A stretch of 64,000 nt of DNA from Gautieria morchelliformis (lineage: Eukaryota > Basidiomycota > Agaricomycetes > Gomphales > Gomphaceae), in the NCBI GenBank assembly GCA_015179125.1, contig WHVA01000565.1:1-64000 (forward strand). Reading direction: 5' to 3'. Positions 55,640-64,000 of the stretch are shown one piece after another. Position 1 is the stretch's first letter. Every line of letters begins with the position of its first letter. Position numbers and translations under genes: made by a program. Under the pieces are notes generated by a model. That model searched no databases. It had not been told where the DNA came from and saw nothing but the letters and a program-made list of their open reading frames with translations.

Positions 55640-58600
55640 AAAGATTCCCTTAATGTAGATTTAACCTCGCCTTCGCTCCCCAACGTCGCTTTTGTTGCAT
55701 TAGTTGACTGCGGGTCCTCAGATTGTTTTATTGAATCCAGATTTGTCCAGAAGTACTCTATGCCTGCTTATCCTGTCTCCCTATACCTCTGAAACTATTT
55801 GACGGTAGTACTAACACTACCATTACCCAAGCTCTAGACCTCTGCATTTGCTTTCCGACTGGCGAACAATGGGTTACCTTCTACGTAACCTCGCTCAACT
55901 CGAGTTGCTCGATGGTACTTGGCCACAACTGGCTCACCCGCCACAATCCGTCGATTGACTGGGTATTGGGCAGTATTACGTTCAAGACCATCGACCTAAC
56001 TACGACTCCAGCGACCACGGCGATGTCAGCCCGCTCAGCTTCGGCTACGACTTCGACCTCGCCTATGGCATCTTCGCCCCCGCCTCCGACCTCGCCTCCG
56101 AAGTTGCAAGCACCGCTCGTTTCCCTAATCGATGCACCCGCTTTCATGCGCGCATCTAGATTGGAAGGGTCCGAGGTGTTTCAGCTCAATCTGGCTTCGC
56201 CTGGGCTCCTCGCCAGAGGGGCAACGTTGGGAAAAAGTTCCTCTGAACTTTCTGAGAATGTTAAGAAACATGTTCCCGAAGTATATCACGAATTTGCAGA
56301 TGTGTTCAGTAAAGCACGCGCTGACACTCTAGCTCCCCACCGACCCCACGATATCAAAATCAACCTCGAAGAAGGAACCTCGCCGCCTATCGGTCCCATC
56401 TACTCTCTCTCGGTTTCCAACTCAAAGCACTTCGTGAGTTCATCGACGAGCACTTGAACATCGGTTTCATCTGACCTTCACGCTCGCCTCATGGTGCACC
56501 GGTATTGTTTGTTCGCAAAAAAGATGGCTCACTTCGGTTGTGTGTCGACTTCCGAGGTTTAAACAAGATCTCGAAAAAAGATCGGTATCCATTGCCATTG
56601 ATTGCTGACTTACCTGATGCTCCAAAGAATGCTCGCATCTATACGAAGATTGACCTTCGTCACGCTTACCACCTCGTATGGGTGGCCGAGGGTGACGAAT
56701 GGAAAACCGCCTTCAGGACTCGCTATGGGTCTTTTGAATGGTTGGTTATGCCATTTGGTCTCACTAACGGCCCTGCTGCTTTCCAGAGATTCATGAACGA
56801 GATTTTCGCCGACCTTTTGGACGTTTGTTGGTGGTATACTTGGATGACATTCTAATCTACTCCAGTGACCCCTCCAAACATGTTGAACATGTCCAGGAAG
56901 TCTTGCGACGACTGCGACTCAACAACCTCTTCGCCAAAGAAGATAAATGCGAATTTCATCGCGACTCGGTTGAATTCCTCGGCTACATACTCTCCCCGAG
57001 GGCCTCACTATGGCGGACGACAAGGTAAAGGTCATTCAAGACTGGCCTGAACCTCGCAAAGTTCGCGACATCCAATCCTTCCTCGGCTTCGCCAACTTCT
57101 ACCGACGTTTCATTCACAACTACTCCGACATCACCATTCCCCTCACCCGACTCACCCGCAAGGGACCCCTTGGAACTTTTCCGAGGATTGTCGGCAGGCG
57201 TTCAACCTGCTGAAGAGGGCGTTCACTACCGCTCCTATCCTTACCCATTGGATTCCTACCTTCCGCTAATCGTAGAGACTGATGCTTCGATTATGCCTTA
57301 GCGGCAATCTTATCACTGCGAACCTCGGAAGGCGAACTTCATCCCGTCGCTTTCCACTCCTGCACATTCACCTCTACCGAGCTCAACTACGATGTTCACG
57401 ACAAGGAGCTCCTCGCCATTTTTGAAGCTTTTCAACGCTGGCAACACTACCTAGAGGGCTCTGGCGACCCTGTCGACATTATCACCGACCACAAGAACCT
57501 CGAATACTTTTCAACAACGAAGCTCTTGACCCGTCGACAAGCTCGGTGGTCAGAATACCTTCCCAATTCAACCTGCCATACGTTTCCGACCTGGTCGCCT
57601 CGGAAAGAAGCCTGACTCACTCACTAGACGATGGGACATCTACCTTAAAGAGGGGAATAGCGACTATGCCACCATAAACCCACAGAACCTATGGCCAGTG
57701 TTTACCCAACACCATGCGGCATTGTCCCTTAGAGCTACTAACCTCGCTCCCGTCGTACTCTGAGCCGCTTCACTGCTTGATACCAGCAGATCCGAGCTGA
57801 CATACTAGCAAACCTCCCCTCGGACCCCATAGCCAAGTCGCACCTCGGCTTGGTTAATGACCCGAGGTGGACCACAGACCCCGAGGGTTTTCTCAAGCTT
57901 GACAACCGAACCTATGTTCCAGCGGCCCAAGACCTTCGACTTCGCATCCTGCAATACAAGCACACCACATTCTCTCAGGACACTTCGGGGTCAACAAGAC
58001 CTTGGAGCTGATCCGACGAGACTACACTTGGCCAGGGATTAGATCCTTTGTCAAGGAGTATTGCAAGACGTGCACCACTTGTATGCGAAGCAAGCCGCAA
58101 CGTCACAAACCCTATGGTCTCCTCAAACAACTTCCCGTTCCCGAGAAGCCTTGGAATTCCATCTCTATGGATTTCATTGAGCAGCTTCCCCCTTCATCCG
58201 AGTTCACCTCCATACTAGTGATTGTTGACCGCTTCACTAAGCAGGTTATCTTCATTCCAACCACGACAAGATAACCTCGCAAGAGCTCGCTCATCTCTTC
58301 GTCCTTCATGTCTTTTCCAACATGATCCCTCGCACGTCACCTCGGACAGGGGTTCCGAGTTCGTCTCGCACTTCTGGCGTTCCCTAGGGAAAGCCTTGGA
58401 CATGCGGTTGCATTTCACCTCGGGATATCATCCCGAGGGTGACGGTCAAACCGAGCGTGCTAACCAGACCTTGGAACAGTACCTCAGGATATATTGCAAC
58501 TATCAGCAGTCCAATTGGGCTTCGCTCCTTCCCCTAGCCGAGTTCGCCTACAACAATGCGCCTAGCGCAACCACCGGCATATCCCCTTCTTTGCTAATAA

Positions 58601-59242
58601 GGGTTACCATCCGAACCTCGCAGTTCACCCCGAGCGCGATCTCGCCTCGGCACGAGCCGAGACTTCGTGGTTGACCTGGACGAGCTTCACCAAGAACTTC
58701 GCCGCGCCATCCTCGAGGCTCAGAAGACCTACCAAGCCTCGGCCGATGTTCGCCGCAAACCCGCTCCTGATTTCCAAGTAGGATCCCTCGCCTTTGTGAA
58801 GGCACAGTACTTCAGAACGACTCGCCCTACCAAAAAGCTCGCCGAGAAGTTCTTGGGTCCTTTTGAGATCATTTCCCGAGCGGGTACTCACTCCTTCACC
58901 CTTCGACTTCCAGAACACATGCATTCAGTCCATCCAGTATTCCACGTATCTATGCTCGAACCAGCCTCGCCCAACACCATCCCGAACCGAGTTCAGCCGC
59001 CTCCGCCCCCAGTCGTTATCGACGGCGAACCCGAGTTCGAGGTTTCCGAAATCCTCGACTCGAAGATCGATAATAGACGCAAGAGCTGCAAGTTACTCTA
59101 TCTTGTTAGGTGGACTGGTTACGAAGGTACCGACGAAGAAACCTCGTGGATCCTCGCTTCCGAGCTTGATCATGCCTCGGAGCTGGTCACTGACTTCCAC
59201 GAATCTTACCCGGCCAAGCCAGGACCTTTGACTGCTCTATGA
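55640..59242 (+). pseudogene. Second-family Gypsy pol with chromodomain
   Basis: Protease (FVALVDCGSSDCFIESRFVQ, near 55690-55750), reverse transcriptase ([20 protein letters not shown] near 56505; [20 protein letters not shown] near 56830) and RNase H (about 57250-57560). Integrase follows (TCTTCMRSKPQRHKPYGLLK near 58065; SISMDFIEQLPPSSEFTSIL near 58160; SGYHPEGDGQTERANQTLEQ near 58420). The chromodomain (EPEFEVSEILDSK, then LLYLVRWTGYEGTDEETSWI, near 59030-59155) precedes the end of the frame at 59242. The chromodomain matches the small remnant at 42.3 kb. Confidence 0.9.
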
Positions 59243-59487
59243 CCATTCCTTGTTTAACCCCATGAACCCAGTAGCTAGATAACAAAATCCCCTCAACGAA
59301 CAACAAAAAAATCGATAAAATCCAAGAAATTCCATTATTCCTTAGTAGTTACTCCACCATCCTCATATCCTCTCCCTCGCTCTCCTCGCTACCCTCGCCT
59401 GACTCCTCCTCATTACTACTGCTACTTCGCTCCACCAGACCCCCATGTCCCCATAATCTGCCAAGTCCCTCGCCCCCTGCATCCGCT

Positions 59488-60481
59488 TCAATAATTCCGC
59501 CTCCTCCTTATCCTCATAAACTCCACATCCGCCCGATTCATCCTATCATTCGCCGCCCTAAACTCCCCCAACAACTCACACACCCTTCCCCAACCTCGCC
59601 AACCTTCTGTCCCACGTCCCTCACCGCCGCTATCAACTCCCTCATCTCCGCACTTCGCTCCGACCTTTTCACTTCTTGTCCTTCTTCGCCCTCCGACCTT
59701 CCACCTCGGTTTCCTTCCCCTCACTCTGCCTCGCTCCCTCTGTCCCCTTACCCTTCTCCTCGCTCATCCTCGCTTCCATCCTCTCACCCTCGTCTCAATT
59801 CCGCTCGACCCAGTCGCTCGAGTCGTTGTCATCCTCAACCTCGTCCCGAACCTTGGCCTCTTTCCTCGGCCTCGGCCATCCTCGGCCTCGCTCCTCGCTC
59901 GCTTCTTGCCCCGGCACCCGCCTGACCTTTTCCTGAGGTCGCCTTGCTGCGGCGACCTTGGGCTATGCTACAGCCCAAGGAGCGTGTCCTGCACCACACG
60001 CAGGCACCCTGGTCGGCGAGGCCGAAGTCGAGACTAACGGCCCGAAGGCACGTATAGTCGCGCTCTTCGCAGCGCGCGCACCTCGCCTCGGCCTTGGTCG
60101 CGAGTTGCCACTCACGAGGTCCCCCGTCGGCGAGCTTGTACCCGTATAGGGACAAGTCGGTCGGGTGGTACGAGAATAACATTCGCTTGTACTACTCAAG
60201 TCAGCGAACAGCAAAAACGATACTACTCGACGACTCACCTTTTTGCCATTCGGCCCTTCCTGCCACGGCTGCCGCATGTCGATGGCCCCCGTCTCATCAA
60301 TTGGCAATGTGCCAACCTCGGGTCGATCCTCGGGCATAACCTCGCCCGAGGCTCCGTTCTCCTCAGACAGCAATGTCTGGTCGAACGCGTTGTTCGCGCT
60401 GTTCTCGTCGACGGCTGAGTTGAAGAGGGGTTGCGGGCGCACCATATTCGTTGGCACTTGGGTTCGCTGCCTCCTACCCAC
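59488..60481 (-). other. Antisense Cys-rich ORF region in the 3' part of the Gypsy element
   Basis: Opposite to the retroelement genes. One open stretch starts MGRRQRTQVPTNMVRPQPLF near 60481 and reaches a donor-like GTGAGT near 60240. After an acceptor-like GAGTAG, another has YGYKLADGGPREWQLATKAE and a cysteine pattern C-x2-C-x6-C, then C-x2-C-x6-C (CARCEERDYTC; CVWCRTRSLGC) near 60080-59970, followed by a basic stretch. A further Arg/Glu-rich part lies at 59.72-59.49 kb. The cysteine spacing resembles a fungal zinc-cluster DNA-binding fold. Function and expression are unknown; it is treated as part of the fossil element. Confidence 0.5.
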
Positions 60482-60617
60482 CCTTTTATCTAACCTCGGC
60501 TACGATTTAAGCTTCGCCTTTCCGGCTACTTAACATCGGGCCGGGATCTAGATTCGAGGATAGGCGAACCTTGTTCACATTACGGCCTCGAGGGTCTCGG
60601 CCATAAGGAGGGGATAC

Positions 60618-61170
60618 TGTAAGAACCCGGCCTTTGGCCGGTTACTTACCGGTAAAACCTTCTTCCGAGCCCGAGCCGTGTGATATTCGTGCCCGAGTAC
60701 ATATGATCCTTATCCGCGCCCGAGCCGAGCCCGAGCTTGAGTTCATATCCGACCTTGATCCCATGCCCGTATCCCCTTAGTTACTGATTCCGCTCCATCA
60801 CGCATCATTCGTATATTACCTCGCCCTGACCTCGTCTCCTGACCTCGCCCTGACCTCCACTAATATGTTCGCCCCTGACTCGCACCCTCGCCGTATATAA
60901 CCCCCTTGTATGCATTCCTACTCCTCAGTCTGAAAATCAACTATCGTATCCCTTCGATCCTAGCTAGTTTCTAAGCCTCGCCTCTTAAGCCAAACCTTGC
61001 CTCTTATTCGTTTGCCTCCGAAGTTGGGACTCGTGCGTAGGGTCGGCGCAGCACATAAGCTGAAGCCAAGTCCCTCTCCGACTTCCCCATCCAAACCTCG
61101 CCCGTAACCTCGGACCTTACCTCGGGTTCGTCCCGACCTCGGTCAACCTTACGACGGATCGTACGTAACA
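60618..61170 (+). repeat. Second-family Gypsy 3' LTR
   Basis: Starts TGTAAGAACCCGGCC after the purine tract AAGGAGGGGA and ends TACGTAACA. It matches 53719-54280 with small indels. Confidence 0.93.
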
Positions 61171-61648
61171 GGTTCAAAGATGAAAGTGGTGAAGGTGAGA
61201 TATAGAAACTCACCAGGGGTGCTTTAAGCTCTACTCTAGTTTAAAGGTAGTAGTCTGAGAAGAGGGCTTTAAGATGATGTCACAGTGTAGTTGGGTTTGC
61301 ACAAGATAGACATATGATAATTGAACTGCAGAATATACATGTGAATGTAAACTACTTATACTGAATGCTTGTATGCTACAGTGAATAGGAGAGGCTGTTG
61401 TGAGTCAGGTTGGATAGGTGCACATTCAGGATACAAACAGATGAAACACATATACAGTAGAACTAAGCAGAAGTGCAAACATGAAACAATGGGATGAAAG
61501 CGACAAGCACCTAGTAAGGAACACCCGAACCTGTTCATCTTACCCTGCATGGATCTTGGTCTAAGGGTTGATCCTGCATGATCTATGGTATGTAAGAGGT
61601 TTGGCTAATACTTGTTTATCCAAGGTAACAGCTAACCAATAGTGGGAT
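61171..61648. repeat. Decayed LTR-like repeat between two Gypsy elements
   Basis: 61180-61500 matches about 36430-36150 in reverse orientation (shared blocks: ATGATAATTGAACTG, AATATACATG, GAATGTAAACTACTTATA, GAGTCAGGTTGGATAG). It is the same family as solo LTR B but strongly diverged and incomplete. The last bases, GGGAT (61644-61648), are the target duplication of the next Gypsy copy. Confidence 0.65.
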
Positions 61649-62125
61649 TGTCAGGGGACACCCTGTTTTCCATTTCCAGTTCCGACACCACACCCAGTTC
61701 CGACTCCATTTCCGACTCCGCTTCCGGTTCCGATTCCATCTCCGCATCCGCTTTCGGGAACAATTCCGCTTCTGGGAGAACTTCCACCAGTTCGTTCGCC
61801 TTGCCAGTTCCACTCCAATTTCCGACTTCCGCCCCGGAACAGTGTCGGAAATCAAGCGACTCGCATAATAGGTGGCATCAAGGGTCGATCAAGGGTCAGG
61901 GGGATGCAGGGTTGATGGCGGGTGCCAAGGTTGTCCCTGGCTGCGCAGCGTAGTATAATACGGCTCGCTGACATTGGGGGTCCTTAGACTTTTCTCTTTG
62001 GATTTCCCCTTGTCAGGTGAGAACCCCCTCTCTTGTATGCTCTGTTCATTTATACATACTTTGGATTTCCCCTTGTCAGTTGTGTGGTAGTGTGATCTCC
62101 ACGACTAGCCAGGGTTGCCCTTACA
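61649..62125 (+). repeat. Gypsy copy 3, 5' LTR
   Basis: TGTCAGGGGACACCC ... GTTGCCCTTACA, 477 bp, the reference LTR for this family in the window. It contains a repeated CTTTGGATTTCCCCTTGTCAG motif (61997-62018 and 62060-62079). Confidence 0.94.
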
Positions 62126-62312
62126 GCAGAAAAGTCTCTCCCCTAGAGGACCGGCGGTCGTACTGCGCGTTGCATTCGCCATAGGTGCGTTCGGAATCGG
62201 AGACAGCGACTCGGAGATCGCAACCTCTTCCGCACATACAGCGTACGACAGCCCCTCTTCTTACGTCGAGCTCCCAACCCCGGAAATCCCGTCCCATATT
62301 TCTCCTTCCAAC

Positions 62313-63488
62313 ATGGATCCGGACGATCGTCTTCGGAATATGGAGGAGGAATTGACGCGGAACCGGATGAAGACCGACGCGATTGAAACAGCCTTACAAG
62401 CGATTTTGGCTAAGTTAGATATTCCACAAGGTGGTGGAAATGAAATGCTGGATGATCCGGATTTCGGAAAAGCGGAACTAGCGGAAAAGAGGATGTCCGC
62501 GAAGTTAGCAAAGGTCAAACCCGCAACTCCGGCGGACTTTGACGGAGATCGGGAGAAGGGACGCGCATTCTTCAACACATGCAGCATCTACTTCGCAATT
62601 GTCGGAGACCTCTTTCCGAACGACCAGGCTCGGATTCACTGGACATTGTCCTTTTTCAAATCGGACCGCGCAGCCCGTTTTGCAAACAAGGTGATCCGAC
62701 ATGAAGCAAAGGGCAAGGGGAACTACTTCCGGGACTGGGACGCGTTCGAGAAAACATTTTCCGACCAGTTCTGCCCGAAAAACGAGCAGCTCACAGCCCT
62801 TACAAAGCTCGAGGGGACGAGCTGGTACCAGGCCAAAGATCCGGTCGATGACTACATCGATCGCTTCCAGGAGCTCATCGACCTTGCGGAATATGACGAC
62901 GACAAGACGATCGTCATCAAATTCCGACGAGGACTTGATCCGACACTCCAGAACCAAGTTGCGCTGCTTGGGGATGGAGCTCCGGATTTTGATGACCCGG
63001 AAGGGTGGTACCAAGCTGCGCAGAAGGTTTCTCGGAACAGGGAGGCAAATGAGGCCTTTGTGGAGACGAGTCGGAACACGACACGCAGTTCCGCTCGTCC
63101 TACTCCACCTGTGCCAAAACCCGGAAGCGCATTCATTCCCACACGGAAATTATTTCCGATGCTTGCTCCGCCTGCTCCTATTAGGAACCATAGCCCTCCT
63201 CCCTCGAAGAGTGGCCCTGCCCCGATGGATGTTGACCGCATGCGCGGAAAAGGCCACGGAACTATCACCTGCTTCCGCTGCCGACAACCAGGCCACTATG
63301 CTCGCGAGTGCCCCCAAGCCTTTGATATCCGGCTTATGACCACAGAGGAGAAACTCGAGATCCTTCCAGAGTTCCTCGCACTTGCAGACATAAACGGAGT
63401 GCCCACTGCGGAAGAACTTTCCGAAAATGCGGAACATGGTCTACCGGAAGCGGAAGATGCGTCGGATTTTGTGACACGCAGCGGGTGA
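62313..63488 (+). CDS. Gypsy copy 3 gag
   Basis: Open from the LTR edge; the first ATG is at 62313 (MDPDDRLRNMEEELTRNRMK). The retrotrans_gag core (FLRRGLDPT-like FRRGLDPTLQNQVALLGDG) and zinc knuckle CFRCRQPGHYARECPQ (near 63270-63320) are intact. The frame ends at TGA 63488. About 392 residues from that ATG. Confidence 0.9.
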   Translation: MDPDDRLRNMEEELTRNRMKTDAIETALQAILAKLDIPQGGGNEMLDDPDFGKAELAEKRMSAKLAKVKPATPADFDGDREKGRAFFNTCSIYFAIVGDLFPNDQARIHWTLSFFKSDRAARFANKVIRHEAKGKGNYFRDWDAFEKTFSDQFCPKNEQLTALTKLEGTSWYQAKDPVDDYIDRFQELIDLAEYDDDKTIVIKFRRGLDPTLQNQVALLGDGAPDFDDPEGWYQAAQKVSRNREANEAFVETSRNTTRSSARPTPPVPKPGSAFIPTRKLFPMLAPPAPIRNHSPPPSKSGPAPMDVDRMRGKGHGTITCFRCRQPGHYARECPQAFDIRLMTTEEKLEILPEFLALADINGVPTAEELSENAEHGLPEAEDASDFVTRSG

Positions 63489-63694
63489 GATGTGTGCCCC
63501 TGCTGCCTGTACATAACCGGTTTGCCTGTCTTGAAGTAGAGAATGAAAAGCCCCCACTCCCCTCACTTCGTACAGACCCACCGGATAAAGTCACACAAAA
63601 ACCAAATCCGACACCCCATCCATCCCGCATCCGCCCTTGGGAGAGACGCCTTCCGAAGCGCTATGTTGTTGCTGCCACCCCTGGCCCCAAGTCA

Positions 63695-64000
63695 CTAGTC
63701 ATTAAGGTGGAGATCCAGACGACAGATACGGCGGAAGTCAAATCCGGACCCGCCCTTGTCGATTGCGGGGCCACTGGTCAGTTTATGGACCGGGACTATG
63801 TGGAACGGAACCGACTGACCACGCGGAAGTTGCAACGTGCAATCCCGGTGTTCAATGTGGATGGAAGCCCCAATGAGGCAGGGTCCATCACGGAGATAGT
63901 AGACACAATTCTCCGCTACGATGGACACTCAGAACGCACTTCCTTTGCAGTCACCAGCCTGGGGAAGCAGGACATCATCCTCGGGTTTACCTGGCTTCAG
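63695..64000 (+). CDS. Gypsy copy 3 pol, protease part only (partial)
   Basis: Contains ALVDCGATGQFMDRDYVERN, the aspartic protease active-site region with DCGATG, and continues to the window edge (DIILGFTWLQ). The rest lies outside the window. Confidence 0.85.

Larger units (their letters stand above)
53719..61170 (+). mobile_element. Ty3/Gypsy chromovirus, second family
   Basis: Fossil element of 7452 bp with LTRs of 562 and 553 bp and a 5-bp target duplication GGTTC (53714-53718 and 61171-61175). Order: gag, protease, reverse transcriptase, RNase H, integrase, chromodomain, then about 1.35 kb of 3' sequence with an opposite-strand ORF. The LTRs differ by a few percent including small indels, so it is of moderate age. 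It appears broken by several lesions. Confidence 0.94.
61649..64000 (+). mobile_element. Ty3/Gypsy chromovirus, copy 3 of the first family, right end beyond the window
   Basis: Starts with a complete 477-bp LTR and continues through gag into the protease region at the window edge. The gag protein is almost identical to that of copy 1, so the copy is young and looks whole over the visible part. The right LTR and target duplication lie outside the window. Confidence 0.93.

Overview
The window looks like nuclear DNA of a filamentous basidiomycete, probably an Agaricomycete. Host genes are short, close together and cut by many introns of about 45-75 bp with GTRNGT donors. The mobile elements are typical of mushroom-forming fungi: chromodomain Ty3/Gypsy, Ty1/Copia, Tc1/mariner, PIF/Harbinger, hAT MITE and Helitron-like DNA. 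No rRNA, tRNA or CRISPR array was seen.

Host block 1 (1-7.3 kb): the 5' part of a glycogen branching enzyme gene (-), a divergently transcribed Gfo/Idh/MocA-type oxidoreductase (+), a ubiquitin-like-domain membrane protein (+) and an uncharacterised spliced gene (-).

Transposon nest (7.3-42.4 kb): a Copia element (7296-18342, TSD GAGAA) carries a Gypsy chromovirus in its gag (7816-14011, TSD GGGAT). A two-gene Tc1/mariner-like element with TIRs of about 305 bp (19161-32430, TA duplication) carries a hAT MITE (20475-20960, TSD GGGCCTCC). It also carries a second copy of the same Gypsy family (23212-30512, TSD TGCCC), which itself contains a 1.07-kb hairpin-rich insert. Next comes a PIF/Harbinger gene pair whose MYB-like gene is split by a solo LTR (35041-36801) that holds a second solo LTR. 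A Helitron-like segment (about 37290-40895) is filled with satellite repeats and another solo LTR. Degenerate fragments follow, including a chromodomain remnant.

Host block 2 (42.8-53.7 kb): TFIIF beta subunit (+), the COMPASS subunit SWD1/RBBP5 (-), an M28 glutamate-carboxypeptidase-II-like membrane peptidase (+), an SDR oxidoreductase (-) and an uncharacterised ORF (+). The last is cut by a different chromovirus (53719-61170, TSD GGTTC) that has a Cys-rich ORF on its opposite strand. A decayed LTR-like stretch follows. The window ends inside a fourth Gypsy element (61649 to beyond 64000), nearly identical to the copy nested in Copia.

The host genes act separately in glycogen synthesis, transcription initiation, H3K4 methylation and proteolysis, and form no metabolic cluster. 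The points most worth a second look are the Tc1/mariner element with its convergent second gene, the Gypsy copy with mosaic inverted ends, the hairpin-rich insert, the Helitron-like satellite block and the antisense ORF in the third Gypsy element.
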